64,000 nt of DNA. Source: Siphonobacter aquaeclarae. GTDB lineage: Bacteria > Bacteroidota > Bacteroidia > Cytophagales > Spirosomataceae. Position numbers and translations under genes: made by a program. The first letter of the stretch is position 1. Every line of letters starts with the position of its first letter. Location: the NCBI RefSeq assembly GCF_900103285.1, contig NZ_FNGS01000002.1, positions 536,064 to 600,063 of the forward strand, read 5' to 3'. A model generated the notes under the pieces. The model had not been told where the DNA came from and did not search any database. It saw nothing but the letters and a program-made list of their open reading frames with translations. Below are positions 26,318-36,301 of the stretch, piece by piece.

Positions 26318-27754
26318 TTTTTTTCACTCCTGATCGTAGCAGGCCTGTGGTGGTCCGTGTCTTCCTGCAAAAAAGACAGCGAGGTCACGCCGCCGCAAAC
26401 CAACCAGAACCCCACCATCAATCAGTGGATCTACGAGCAGATGTCCTCCTATTACCTTTGGGAGGATAAAATGCCCAAGCAGGCTGCGACCAATACCTCC
26501 CTCAATCCGGAAGATTACTTTTCTTCCCTGCTCTACACGTACAGTGCCACGACCAATCCCCAGGGCGATCGCTTTTCCTTTCTTTCGGATGACGCCACCG
26601 CGCTCGAAGGCGAGCTCAACGGCGAGTCTGTCACGACAGGTATGCAATTCCGGCTTTTCTACCGTGATAACGGCAATACTTCCATCGCCGGCCAGGTACT
26701 GTATGTCCTGAAGGGCTCTCCCGCCGATCTGGCCGGTTTCAAGCGGGGCGATCTCTTCACACGCGTCAATGGGCAGGCGTTGACGGCGTCTAACTATTCA
26801 TCCCTGCTTTTCGGAACCGCGACGGCGTTTACGTTCACCCTGGGTACTGTCACCGGTAATTCCATTGACGATTCGTCGGTTACCCGGTCTGTCACGGCGA
26901 AGTCCTTTCAGGAAGATCCCGTTTTCCTCGATTCAGTCTACACAGTGAATAGCAAAAAAATCGGCTACCTGGTTTATAACCAATTCATTTCCAGCCCAAA
27001 CAGCAACAATACTTCAGGCGAGTATGACAACCACCTACGGACTATTTTCGGGAAATTCAAGTCGGCCGGAGTCAGCCAGCTCATCCTGGACCTGCGGTAC
27101 AACCCGGGGGGCTCCGGCACGACGGCCATCAACCTCGCCAGCCTGATCGTCAAGTATACCGGCACCAAGCAGGTTTTCTATAAGGAAGAGTACAACAGCG
27201 CATTAAATCAGTATATCCAGTCGCGCTACGGTACTGACTCCTTTAACTCCTACTTCGCTCAGGAGGGAAACAATATCGGCAATCAGCTGAGCAAGGTCAC
27301 CATTCTGACATCGGGCTGGACCGCCTCTGCCAGCGAGCTGATTATCAATGGATTGAAGCCTTATATGACCGTCAACCTGATCGGGGAAACCACCTATGGC
27401 AAGAACGTGGGGTCCACTACCCTGACCGACGATACCGGCAAGATCAAGTATGCGCTCCAGCCCATTATTGTGAAGGTGTACAACAGTGTCGGACAGTCGG
27501 ACTACACCGCCGGCTTCCTGCCGAATATCGTTGTTTCAGAGCCCCTGATGCTTCAGGCATTGGGCAGTACGGCCGAGCCTATGCTGAAAACGGCCCTGCT
27601 GGGCGCGGTTATGGGCGGGCGGGCAGAAGCGGGCCCCTCTACGGTCGGTTCATCACTCGAGCGGAAAGGCATATTCGGCAAACTGATCATGACAGAGAAA
27701 AATACGCTGCTGAAGACCTTTTCGAAAGAAAAAACAGCGAAAAATATAAACTAA
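26309..27754 (+). CDS. S41-family (C-terminal-processing type) serine protease, lipoprotein
   Basis: 481 residues from a GTG start; no ATG exists in frame upstream within the gap. The signal peptide ends in SVSSC, with lipidation expected at Cys20. A PDZ-like region is seen at about 115-190 (VLYVLKGSPADLAGFKRGDL). The S41 domain has LILDLRYNPGGSG and SGWTASASELI with the catalytic Ser340, and the conserved Lys in YGKNVGST. Members cleave near C-termini of periplasmic substrates. The gene may be controlled by the hairpin that contains its start codon. The C-terminal 50 residues are low in similarity to the family core and rich in Lys. Confidence 0.9.
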   Translation: MRTFFSLLIVAGLWWSVSSCKKDSEVTPPQTNQNPTINQWIYEQMSSYYLWEDKMPKQAATNTSLNPEDYFSSLLYTYSATTNPQGDRFSFLSDDATALEGELNGESVTTGMQFRLFYRDNGNTSIAGQVLYVLKGSPADLAGFKRGDLFTRVNGQALTASNYSSLLFGTATAFTFTLGTVTGNSIDDSSVTRSVTAKSFQEDPVFLDSVYTVNSKKIGYLVYNQFISSPNSNNTSGEYDNHLRTIFGKFKSAGVSQLILDLRYNPGGSGTTAINLASLIVKYTGTKQVFYKEEYNSALNQYIQSRYGTDSFNSYFAQEGNNIGNQLSKVTILTSGWTASASELIINGLKPYMTVNLIGETTYGKNVGSTTLTDDTGKIKYALQPIIVKVYNSVGQSDYTAGFLPNIVVSEPLMLQALGSTAEPMLKTALLGAVMGGRAEAGPSTVGSSLERKGIFGKLIMTEKNTLLKTFSKEKTAKNIN

Positions 27755-27898
27755 CTAACGAGTTTTTGTACTGTTCGATGTTTTTGCAAAATCAGGTAGT
27801 CTGAAAATCCGGCAACCTCGTATATCTCGGCGTACCCAGGAACACGAATCAGTTTCACCTAAGTTATACTCGCGTGCTTTGTTTATCCGCCAGAACAA

Positions 27899-27928
27899 AG
27901 AGAGCGGCTTCCTAAGAAGCCGCTCTCT
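27899..27928 (-). terminator. Terminator of lon
   Basis: A perfect 12-bp stem, 27899-27910 with 27917-27928, six-base loop. On the minus strand it is followed by TTTGTT. It lies 20 bases beyond the lon stop and may also stop readthrough from the S41 gene. Confidence 0.8.
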
Positions 27929-27947
27929 GTCGTTTATAAGCTGGTAA

Positions 27948-30473
27948 TCAGTTCAGTACTACTACTTCCGGGGTAGCCGTGTCGGCCGGTTTCCCTTTGT
28001 CATCCGGGAAGACAAACTTGATCGGATTCGCTACCTGCTCGGGCAACAACGCCAGCTCGAGTACTTCTTCCACGCGGCTGACATAATGGAACGTCAGGTC
28101 GCTGATATAGGCCGGCGTGATCTCTTCTACGTCCTTGCGGTTTTTGTAACAGAGGATTACTTCCCTGATGCCGGCGCGCTTCGCCGCGAGGATTTTTTCC
28201 TTGATACCTCCAACCGGCAATACTTTCCCGCGGAGCGTCACCTCGCCCGTCATTGCCAGTTTGGATTTGACCTTGCGCTGGGTAAAGGCAGAGGCCATCG
28301 ACGTGACCATCGTGATCCCGGCAGACGGTCCGTCTTTCGGTACCGCGCCGGCCGGCACGTGAACGTGCAGGTTGTAGTATTCAAAAAGCCGGTGGTCGAT
28401 TCCGAGTTCGTCCGCATGTGCCTTCAGGTAGCTCAGCGCCGTGATCGCCGATTCCTTCATGACTTCGCCCAACTGGCCCGACAGCGTCAGGGTACCCCGG
28501 CCGCGGTTCATGCTGGATTCGACGAAGAGGATTTCCCCGCCTACGCTCGTCCACGCCAGACCGGTAACTACGCCGGCTGAATCGTTATTATCGTATTCGT
28601 CTTTATCAAAATACTCGGCGCCAAGCAACTTCACTACGTCATCCGGGCGCAGGTTCTTCGGATACTCCTCTTCCAGGGCAATGGCCTTGGTAATTTTCCG
28701 GACCAGCGTTCCGATCTTCTGTTCGAGGGAACGGACGCCCGACTCCCGGGTATAGCCTTCGATTACTTTCTGAATCGCAGCGTCACTGAAAGTCAGCATT
28801 TTGGCATCCAGACCATGTTCCTGCTTCTGCTTCGGAATGAGGTATTTTTTCGCGATCTGGACCTTCTCTTCCATCGTGTACCCGGTCAGCTCGATGATCT
28901 CCATGCGGTCGCGCAGGGCCGGCTGAATCGGTTCAAGGGAGTTGGCCGTCGCGATGAACAGTACCTTCGAGAGATCGAATTCGACTTCGAGGTAGTTGTC
29001 CTGAAAGCTGCTGTTTTGCTCCGGATCGAGTACTTCGAGCAAGGCGGACGACGGATCTCCCCTGAAATCGCTGGAAACCTTGTCGATCTCATCCAGGATA
29101 AACACCGGATTGGACGACTTGGCCTTGCGGATATTCTGGATAATCTTCCCGGGCATCGCGCCGATATAGGTTTTCCGGTGCCCGCGGATCTCGGACTCGT
29201 CGTGCACACCGCCCAGCGCCATCCGGACATACTTCCGGCCGAGCGCCTTGGCAATCGACTTGCCCAGCGACGTCTTTCCGACGCCCGGAGGGCCGTACAG
29301 GCAAAGAATCGGCGCTTTCAGGTTACCCTTCATCTTCAATACCGCGAGGTATTCGATGATGCGCTCCTTGATTTTTTCGAGACCGAAGTGATCCTGGTCC
29401 AGAATCTTCTGCGCTTTCTTGAGGTCAAAAAAGTCTTTCGTGTATTCGTTCCAGGGCAGGTCTACCATCAGTTCCAGGTAGTTCATGCCGATGGGATATT
29501 CCGGAGACATCGGGTTGGTCCGCCGGAGCTTCGAAATTTCCTTCTGAAACTGCTCGTTGACGTCCTTGTTCCACTTTTTCTGCGCGGCACGGGCCTGCAG
29601 GGCGTCGATTTCCTGCTCGGGCGAGTCAATACCCAGTTCTTCCTGCAATACCTTGATCTGCTGGCGGATGTAGTAATCGCGCTGCTGCTGATCGATTTCG
29701 CTGCTGGCTTTCGACTGAATCTCCCGCTTCATTTCGAGCAACTGAATATCCTTCATCATCAGTTCGAGGAGCTTCGTTGCCTGCTCTTCCGACTGGAAGG
29801 TTTCGAGCAGGGCCTGCTTTTCGGGCTGATCGGCGTTGGTATTGGCCGAAAGAAAGTGAATCAGGAAATTGTTTGACTCGATGTTGTCGAGCGCAATCTG
29901 CGCTTCCCGCGGAATCTCGGGATTGAGGTTGAGCGTTTTGTGTGCGGCGTCCCGGAGCGACTGAATAAGGGCCTTTGCCTCGCGGTTCGGTTTCACCGGG
30001 AAATTATCGTCGACATACGACACACGCGCCTGAAAATGAGGATCTTCCTTCAGGAATTCGTGAATCTGAAAACGCTTCTTACCCTGTACGATGATGGTGA
30101 CATTTCCGTCCGGAAGGACAATCATCTTCAGGATATGGGCGAGCGTTCCGACGCGGTACAGGTCTTCGGCGGTAGGCTCCTCCTTTTGCGGATTGGCCAT
30201 CGCTACTACGCCTACTACCTTGTTTTTGGATTTATACTGCTTTTTGACCAGGCGAATCGACTTCTGACGTCCGACCGTCACCGGAATGACCATTCCCGGA
30301 AACAGAACAATGTTCCGGATCGGAAGAATGGGCAGCTCGTCGGTGTAGGCGGCCGGGTCGTCGTTGTCGTCGAAGTCCCCCGGTGACAACGGGATCATCT
30401 CCATGTTGTCAAAGTCGGACATTTCCACCAGACGCAGGTCGCTAAGCAAGGGATTCTTCTTCTTCTTATTCAT
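27948..30473 (-). CDS. lon: ATP-dependent protease Lon (endopeptidase La)
   Basis: 841 residues, slightly longer than the E. coli enzyme because of an acidic N-terminal extension of about 45 residues. The LonN substrate-recognition domain begins at [16 protein letters not shown] coiled region ([16 protein letters not shown]) follows, then the AAA+ domain with Walker [10 protein letters not shown] near residue 395 and Walker [11 protein letters not shown]. The protease domain has the Ser/Lys dyad: Ser in KDGPSAGIT near 716 and Lys in [14 protein letters not shown] near 758. It degrades misfolded and regulatory proteins in the cytoplasm. Transcribed alone, between two terminators. Confidence 0.97.
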   Translation of the reverse strand: MNKKKKNPLLSDLRLVEMSDFDNMEMIPLSPGDFDDNDDPAAYTDELPILPIRNIVLFPGMVIPVTVGRQKSIRLVKKQYKSKNKVVGVVAMANPQKEEPTAEDLYRVGTLAHILKMIVLPDGNVTIIVQGKKRFQIHEFLKEDPHFQARVSYVDDNFPVKPNREAKALIQSLRDAAHKTLNLNPEIPREAQIALDNIESNNFLIHFLSANTNADQPEKQALLETFQSEEQATKLLELMMKDIQLLEMKREIQSKASSEIDQQQRDYYIRQQIKVLQEELGIDSPEQEIDALQARAAQKKWNKDVNEQFQKEISKLRRTNPMSPEYPIGMNYLELMVDLPWNEYTKDFFDLKKAQKILDQDHFGLEKIKERIIEYLAVLKMKGNLKAPILCLYGPPGVGKTSLGKSIAKALGRKYVRMALGGVHDESEIRGHRKTYIGAMPGKIIQNIRKAKSSNPVFILDEIDKVSSDFRGDPSSALLEVLDPEQNSSFQDNYLEVEFDLSKVLFIATANSLEPIQPALRDRMEIIELTGYTMEEKVQIAKKYLIPKQKQEHGLDAKMLTFSDAAIQKVIEGYTRESGVRSLEQKIGTLVRKITKAIALEEEYPKNLRPDDVVKLLGAEYFDKDEYDNNDSAGVVTGLAWTSVGGEILFVESSMNRGRGTLTLSGQLGEVMKESAITALSYLKAHADELGIDHRLFEYYNLHVHVPAGAVPKDGPSAGITMVTSMASAFTQRKVKSKLAMTGEVTLRGKVLPVGGIKEKILAAKRAGIREVILCYKNRKDVEEITPAYISDLTFHYVSRVEEVLELALLPEQVANPIKFVFPDDKGKPADTATPEVVVLN

Positions 30474-30637
30474 ATAGACAAACCTGTCATGTTGGCAGGC
30501 AAAACAATCGATCGTGAAACGAAGCTATTCAAAACATCGGGGCTGGTATAGGGTGAAAGGACCGTGCCACCCTCGTTTCGTAGCAAAAGATAGACAAGAT
30601 TCCGGACATCCGGCCGGGAATTGGCGGCCGTAAGATA

Positions 30638-30670
30638 AAAAAAGCTGCCGGGGGCGCCGGCAGCTTTTTT
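30638..30670 (-). terminator. Terminator of the MFS carrier gene
   Basis: Perfect 14-bp stem, 30638-30651 with 30657-30670, loop GGGCG. The A run on the plus strand gives a T run on the minus strand. It lies 16 bases beyond the stop of the MFS gene. Confidence 0.87.
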
Positions 30671-30686
30671 GGTTTTAAAACCGGTT

Positions 30687-31916
30687 TTATTCCACGTAGT
30701 CGAGGTCCTTACCAAATGTTTCCTCTACACTCCAGTTCGACAAAAACGCGAGGGCCAGGCAGACCAGCCCTACCGTCAGCGCCGAGCCGATCAATCCCAG
30801 CGAAGGAATAAACGACTTGAAAACCAGGCTGATAGGGATAACGGCTCCCCGTACAAAATTCGGAATAGTGGTTGTAACCGTCGCCCGGAGGTTGGTCCCG
30901 AACTGTTCCGACGACATCGTCACGAACATGGCCCAGTAACCGGCAAAAAAACCAAGGGCGAAACACAGCCAGTAAAATTCGAGCGCCGATAATCCACTGG
31001 ACGTCAGGTAGAAAATGACCAGCGCCGTTGAAATCGTCAGGTACAGGTAAATCGCTTTTTTCCGGCTTTGTACCCACTGACTGAAAAGCCCTACTGCAAT
31101 ATCGCCGAGGGAAAGCCCGGCATAGAGATAGGCGATGGTAAGATTGGGTCGTACACCCGTGACACCCAGGGCTTTTACCAGTTCCGGCGCCGAAAGTACC
31201 AGCACCGATATCACGTACCAGATCGGAATACCAATCAGGATACAGGCCAGGTATTTGCGGAAACGATCGCCCCGCGTAAACAGACTCAGGAAATCTCCTT
31301 TCGAAACCGACGCCTTTTCGGTGCGCTCGAACATGGTCGACTCATACGTCCCGATCCGCAGCGTCAGCAAAGCGAGGCCAAGACCTCCGCCGATGAAATA
31401 CAGTACCCGCCAATTCGGAATCCACTCCGGCAGCAAAGCGGCAAACACCGCTCCGGACGCGCCAAAACCGGCTACGATCAGGGTTCCGTACCCGCGTTTT
31501 TCTTTCGGCAGCGTTTCGTTGACGAGGGTGATCCCCGCGCCAAGCTCGCCTGCCAGCCCTATTCCGGCAATAAACCGGAGTGCCGCGTAAGTAGTCAGGT
31601 CGTTGATGAATCCGTTGATTCCGTTGGCCAGGGAATAGAGCAGAATAGACCCGAAAAGCACGGATTTGCGGCCTTTTTTATCTCCCAGGATTCCCCAGAC
31701 GATTCCTCCGATGAGCATCCCCGCCATCTGCCAGTTAAACAGGTTCGTGCCCGTCGCCAGTAACTGGTCTTCGGGTACGCCCAGCTCCCGGAGACTGGGA
31801 TTTCGGATGACGCCGAAGAGGATGAGATCGTATACGTCGACGAAGTAGCCGAGCGCTGCTACCATCACCAGCATATTGGCAGACTGGGGAGCCTGCAGGG
31901 AAACCGATTTTGACAT
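30687..31916 (-). CDS. MFS transporter (sugar or organic-acid porter type)
   Basis: 409 residues with about twelve hydrophobic helices. The MFS signature after helix 2 is GILGDKKGRKSVLFGS, and AGIGLAGELGAGITLVNE lies in helix 4, a pattern seen in metabolite:H+ symporters of the sugar porter and AAHS groups. It would move a small organic solute with protons across the inner membrane. The solute cannot be named: no catabolic gene lies beside it. Transcribed alone, with a strong terminator 16 bases beyond its stop. Confidence 0.87.
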   Translation of the reverse strand: MSKSVSLQAPQSANMLVMVAALGYFVDVYDLILFGVIRNPSLRELGVPEDQLLATGTNLFNWQMAGMLIGGIVWGILGDKKGRKSVLFGSILLYSLANGINGFINDLTTYAALRFIAGIGLAGELGAGITLVNETLPKEKRGYGTLIVAGFGASGAVFAALLPEWIPNWRVLYFIGGGLGLALLTLRIGTYESTMFERTEKASVSKGDFLSLFTRGDRFRKYLACILIGIPIWYVISVLVLSAPELVKALGVTGVRPNLTIAYLYAGLSLGDIAVGLFSQWVQSRKKAIYLYLTISTALVIFYLTSSGLSALEFYWLCFALGFFAGYWAMFVTMSSEQFGTNLRATVTTTIPNFVRGAVIPISLVFKSFIPSLGLIGSALTVGLVCLALAFLSNWSVEETFGKDLDYVE

Positions 31917-32027
31917 AATTTATAAGGGGGATGTTCAAAAAACGGCCCAAATTACGTCGGTAGCTTCTCAGATGCAATCCAAAGGAGATTTCTCTTTTCG
32001 CCAAAAACAGAATCCGTTCTTTGGCAA

Positions 32028-32807
32028 TCACCCCATATTACGCCGGGAAATATCGAAGTATCCCGCCACATTCAGAACGATGAAATAGCCGATGGCGATC
32101 CATTCATGCCGGGCAGGAATCGGCGCTTTGGCGTCTTTGACCGATAAGAGCGTATAGGAATACGGAAACCAGTCGATATATGCCCAGTTGGCCTGCAATG
32201 CCAGCCCGGACAGCACCATTCCGACCAGTGCCATGCCGATCGGCAGAATGATGTTACGCAGCCGGCTGGCCAGCCAGAAGTGTATCCCGGAAAGGCCGAG
32301 CGTAGCCAGGTAGGTTTTGCCGATCATTTTCCAGAAGAGCAGGAGATCAGGCGTGGTTCTGCCGAAACCATAGCGCTCGTCTACCAGAGACAATATCCAC
32401 CCGTTTGTCAGAACCAGCACCCCGAAAAGTGCGAAGTGAAACAGGATAAGCGCCTGTACGCCAATCAGTTTCCCCGTCCATACCGACCATTTGGGAAACG
32501 GCTGCGTGAATACGTACTTCCAGGTATTGGACCGGTGCTCGGTATTGACCACCAGGCTATTGATGAGTACGACGTAGAACGGCAGGAACAGGACGATTTC
32601 AATTCCCCACGCTCTGCCGAAGAAGATATCCCAGGCCGTATTTTTCAGTCCGGGCGGGATGAAATTCTGCGTGTTTTTCCAGAGATACGCGATCAGCATC
32701 AGGGTCGGAACGAAGGCCGCTCCCGCTACGGACAGCCAGAACGCCGCGGTTTTTCTGTTTTTCAGAAATTCAATCCGGACAGACTGGGGCAGATAGGCAA
32801 GTTGCAT
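32028..32807 (-). CDS. ABC-2 type transporter permease
   Basis: 259 residues with about six hydrophobic helices. The N-terminus (EFLKNRKTAAFWLSVAGAAF) and the pattern NSLVVNTEHRSNTWKYVFTQP are like those of BcrB/ABC-2 permeases associated with peptide-antibiotic resistance or export. Its likely ATPase partner is the gene at 35307-36209; the TonB-dependent receptor gene stands between them on the same strand. A hairpin ends eight bases before its start codon. Cargo unknown. Confidence 0.8.
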   Translation of the reverse strand: MQLAYLPQSVRIEFLKNRKTAAFWLSVAGAAFVPTLMLIAYLWKNTQNFIPPGLKNTAWDIFFGRAWGIEIVLFLPFYVVLINSLVVNTEHRSNTWKYVFTQPFPKWSVWTGKLIGVQALILFHFALFGVLVLTNGWILSLVDERYGFGRTTPDLLLFWKMIGKTYLATLGLSGIHFWLASRLRNIILPIGMALVGMVLSGLALQANWAYIDWFPYSYTLLSVKDAKAPIPARHEWIAIGYFIVLNVAGYFDISRRNMG

Positions 32808-32815
32808 AATACGTA

Positions 32816-32858
32816 GGGTTTGACGGAGATGAAACTAGTTCGCCACCCCGTCAAACCC
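32816..32858 (-). promoter_or_regulatory. Intercistronic hairpin between receptor and permease genes
   Basis: 11-bp perfect inverted repeat GGGTTTGACGG (32816-32826) with CCGTCAAACCC (32848-32858), 21-base loop, no T run on the minus strand. It begins eight bases upstream of the permease start codon. It is more likely an RNA-processing or translation-control element than a terminator. Confidence 0.45.
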
Positions 32859-32903
32859 CACTAAAACTACATGAGCAGTCGCTCAGCCGGATGAATACCC
32901 CCG

Positions 32904-35156
32904 CTACCAGAAAAATGTCATCGTCACCCTTCCGAAAAACGGGCTGCCTGCGGTAAAGTGAATTTCGTCGACCGGCGCGGTTTCATTCTTCAGCCTGCTT
33001 TCGGTGGCAAACTGCGTTTCTTTCCACCGTGTATTGAACAGGTTATTGACGCTCAGCCCGATAACGTAGCGGGGCCGGGTATAGTTAACCTGCATATCTG
33101 TCACAAAGTACCCTTTCGCGACGATGCTATTGTCCTCGTTTGCCGGCCGGTCTCCCATGTACCGGTACCGGACCGACCCGTTTAAACCCTTTCCGGCATA
33201 ATACGTCAGGCCGCCCGCGCTCGTCAGCAACGGCGCCAGGGGCAGGTATGGCGCGGCTTCTTCGCCCACCGCCCGCGGCCGGGCCCAGTTGACGTCCAGA
33301 TCCGCATATAGTTGCCGGCCCAGCTGATACCGGGCTGTCAGATCAAGCCCGAGGCGGCGGGATTTAACCGAAGGCTCCACTACCCCTTCGTCTCCGACAT
33401 ACACAAACTCCTGCGCCATCCCCAGGTACCAGAAGGCAGTTTGTACCAGCAGCTTTGGCGCCGGTTTCCAGATAACGCCCAGGTCCGAACCATAGGCGGG
33501 CGGTAGTACCTGTCGTCCGTTTTGAGGTACCACCACCCGGGTATCGTTGGAATGAAAGCCTTTTCCGGTGTTGAGGTACACCTGAACGCGGTCACTCGCG
33601 GTGTAGTACAGGCTGAGTTTCGGGGAAACGATGCCCGCCGTAACCGATTGATACGGACCGGTTTGCAGGCGGTCCCGGTAGCCATTCCGAAAAAAATCGA
33701 ACCGCAGGCCGGCGTTCAGCCGCCAGCGCTCCCCGAGTTGGAGCTGCTCGTCGACATAGGCGCCGGCATTCAGCTCGTTGATATCGCCGTACTGTTTCCG
33801 TTCCAGCGTTTCTACCCGGTCTTTGGTATGGGATAACTCCGAACCGCCGGTCAGGTCCTGACGGTATTGCACGCCGATCGTTGTTTCGCTGCGGTGCCCG
33901 CCCGGGTACGCCACCAGGGTATAGCTGCCGTTGTACCCGAAGAGATCGCGGGCTTCTTTCTGGCGGATCTGGTCGCCGTTGACCGGGTCGTTGAGGAAAA
34001 ACGTAAAGTTCGAATACAACTCAAACAGGTACCGGGAGTAGAAAAACTGGTTTCGCAGCAGACCGCCGCGGGCTGTCTGGGTGAGCAACTGGGCATTTAC
34101 ATTGGTCCGGGAGGTTTCACCTCCTTCCCGGTCGTCGATCGCACCAAAAAACGAGATCAGTCCTTCGGCAACCGCCCGGTCGGGAATCTGGCCGGAGTGG
34201 TTCCATTTCGAATAAAAGTGAGAACCGGTGAGAGACAACGTCGTTTTCGGGGAAAGCTGCCCGTTGTATTTCACCAGCCCGTTGAACCGCTTGAAATGCT
34301 GGGGTGAGTCGAAGTAGCTGTCAGAATAATTGAATTCGGAGGCGGCATAAAGTGACTGGCCTTTTTCCTTCATCGTCTCTCCCAGGAGGTTCACGGCAGC
34401 AAACGCCCGCCAGGTATTAAACTGGCCGACTTCAACCTTGCCGATGTTGCGTTCGAGGCGCTCCTTCGTCCGGAAATCGACCCAACCCGCGGTCGTAAAA
34501 TTGCCTTTGTCAGCGAAATACGGCCCTTTTTTGAAGTGAACGTTTTCGATGAGTTCGGGAATGACAAAGTGTAGATCGGCGTAGCCCTGCCCGTGCGCGT
34601 GGGAGACCATGTTGACAGGCATGCCGTCGACCGTCAGCCGGATATCCGTGCCGTGATCCAGGTCAAAACCGCGCAGAAAAATCTGCTCGGCCTTTCCTCC
34701 GCCGGCGTGCTGACCGATAAACAGGCCCGGGACCATGCGGAGTACTTCCTGTGAATTATTGACAGGCCGCAGGCCAATGTCGATCGCGTTGATCAGCTGC
34801 TGGTCGTGCGCATTGGCCGAAAAAACCTTCACTTCTTCCAGTGTTACGACGCCGGGACGCAGGTAAACCGAGAGCGAGGTCGTTTCTCCGTCAACAATGG
34901 TAATTTTCTCCGTCGACGTCTGGTAGCCGACAAAGGAAACCGTGACTTCATACGCCCCGGGATCGAGACGCCTGAATTTGAAGGCTCCGGCTTCGTTGGT
35001 ACTTATGCCCGGGACAACCGCAGGCAGCGTCACAACCGCTCCTGCCAGCGGCTTGCGGGTCTGGGCATCGTAAACCACTCCCTGAAGCGTACCCTGATGG
35101 GCCAGCGCAGGGAGTACCATCCACCCGACAAGCAGAAATGTAAACAGGTATTTCAT
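32904..35156 (-). CDS. TonB-dependent outer-membrane receptor
   Basis: 750 residues from the ATG at 35156, where the signal peptide MKYLFTFLLVGWMVLPALA begins; an upstream in-frame ATG would add 26 residues without export character. A carboxypeptidase-regulatory-like beta sandwich (about 22-105, LQGVVYDAQTRKPLAGA) is followed by the plug (about 115-225). The plug contains the conserved block AEQIFLRGFDLDHGTDI and NMVSHAHGQGYADLHF. The 22-strand barrel ends in GRVTMTFFW with terminal aromatics. The His-rich plug loop is a known subfamily mark, but its substrate is not established. It sits between the two halves of an ABC transporter, a rare order that suggests joint function. Confidence 0.92.
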   Translation of the reverse strand: MKYLFTFLLVGWMVLPALAHQGTLQGVVYDAQTRKPLAGAVVTLPAVVPGISTNEAGAFKFRRLDPGAYEVTVSFVGYQTSTEKITIVDGETTSLSVYLRPGVVTLEEVKVFSANAHDQQLINAIDIGLRPVNNSQEVLRMVPGLFIGQHAGGGKAEQIFLRGFDLDHGTDIRLTVDGMPVNMVSHAHGQGYADLHFVIPELIENVHFKKGPYFADKGNFTTAGWVDFRTKERLERNIGKVEVGQFNTWRAFAAVNLLGETMKEKGQSLYAASEFNYSDSYFDSPQHFKRFNGLVKYNGQLSPKTTLSLTGSHFYSKWNHSGQIPDRAVAEGLISFFGAIDDREGGETSRTNVNAQLLTQTARGGLLRNQFFYSRYLFELYSNFTFFLNDPVNGDQIRQKEARDLFGYNGSYTLVAYPGGHRSETTIGVQYRQDLTGGSELSHTKDRVETLERKQYGDINELNAGAYVDEQLQLGERWRLNAGLRFDFFRNGYRDRLQTGPYQSVTAGIVSPKLSLYYTASDRVQVYLNTGKGFHSNDTRVVVPQNGRQVLPPAYGSDLGVIWKPAPKLLVQTAFWYLGMAQEFVYVGDEGVVEPSVKSRRLGLDLTARYQLGRQLYADLDVNWARPRAVGEEAAPYLPLAPLLTSAGGLTYYAGKGLNGSVRYRYMGDRPANEDNSIVAKGYFVTDMQVNYTRPRYVIGLSVNNLFNTRWKETQFATESRLKNETAPVDEIHFTAGSPFFGRVTMTFFW

Positions 35157-35306
35157 GCACCAAAATTCGGCTTTCCGAAGCGCACGGTGTTTACCCAAAA
35201 CGGGACAATAAAAGCTGGGAATCCGGTATTTCATCCGCCGAAAATAGACAGGGTATCACTCCTGAAGTACAGGAATGTGACCAATCGGGCTATTTTGAGG
35301 GTCAAC

Positions 35307-36209
35307 TTACCGGGTCATTTCGAGGAACATTTCTTCCAGATCGGAGTGATGAACGCGCAGTTCGTATACGTCCAGACCGGCTTCCACCAGCCGGCGGTTG
35401 ATGCTCGCTACCTCTTCCCGGTTCTGGAACGGTACCGTCAGCGCTTCGCCGTCGCGGTATTTCAGTCCGTAAATAGCGTGGAGAACACCGGCAGCCGCCT
35501 GGTTGTCGCTTGTCTGGAAATGAAGATGGCGGGTACCGGCCTGCGCTTCCTGCAATTCGGCCAGGCTGCCCTGAAAACGAAGACTCCCCAGGTGGATAAT
35601 GCCGACATGGGTACACATCCGCTCTACTTCGCTCAACAAGTGGCTGGAAACGAAGATCGTCGTTCCCCACTCCCGGCTCAGCTGGCGGACCAGCTCCCGC
35701 ATTTCGATGATACCCGTCGGGTCGAGGCCATTGGTCGGCTCATCGAGAATGACGAGCTCAGGGCGGTGCAGCAGTGCCATGGCAAGACCCAGCCGCTGCT
35801 TCATACCCAGGGAATATTCTTTGGCGTTTTTGCCTGCGGCGTGGGTGAGACCGACCATCTCCAGTACTTCCGGAATCCGGGAGGCCGGGGTACGGGTATA
35901 CCGCCGCGCGATTTCGAGGTTCTGCCGGCCCGACAAATGCAGGTACAGGGAAGGTTGCTCGATCAGCGCGCCCGTCCGCTGAAAAATCGACGTCCGATTG
36001 GTGGAAAGGTCTTCTCCAAACAATTCAACCGAACCATCCGTAGGCTGTAACAGTCCGAGAATCAAACGGATGGACGTGGTTTTCCCGGCGCCGTTCGGCC
36101 CGAGGAAGCCATAGATCGTACCCGGCTCCACCGAGAGGTTCAGTTGGCGGACAACGGGCTGGTCTTTCCGGAAAGAAAATGTCAGGTCTCGGGTCTGCAG
36201 GATCGGCAT
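35307..36209 (-). CDS. ABC transporter ATP-binding protein (BcrA type)
   Basis: 300 residues from the ATG at 36209; an upstream start at 36245 would add 12 residues not typical for the family. Walker A GPNGAGKTT at 37-45, Q-loop region RTGALIEQPSLYLHLSG, a signature of the form YSLGMKQRLGLA in place of LSGGQ (usual in BcrA-like subunits), and Walker B LVILDEPTNGLDP, H-loop in VSSHLLSEVERM. The C-terminal 80 residues match the regulatory tail of drug/bacteriocin exporters. Partner of the ABC-2 permease at 32028. A 150-base gap separates it from the receptor gene, which may have its own promoter. Confidence 0.9.
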   Translation of the reverse strand: MPILQTRDLTFSFRKDQPVVRQLNLSVEPGTIYGFLGPNGAGKTTSIRLILGLLQPTDGSVELFGEDLSTNRTSIFQRTGALIEQPSLYLHLSGRQNLEIARRYTRTPASRIPEVLEMVGLTHAAGKNAKEYSLGMKQRLGLAMALLHRPELVILDEPTNGLDPTGIIEMRELVRQLSREWGTTIFVSSHLLSEVERMCTHVGIIHLGSLRFQGSLAELQEAQAGTRHLHFQTSDNQAAAGVLHAIYGLKYRDGEALTVPFQNREEVASINRRLVEAGLDVYELRVHHSDLEEMFLEMTR

Positions 36210-36301
36210 GGCTGTTACGGTTTGGATGTTCCGAAATAAGGACAAACCGCAACAGCCCCGTTTTCATTTGGGGTGAAAGGTCGAAAAAGCCGGTCTGGTG
36301 G

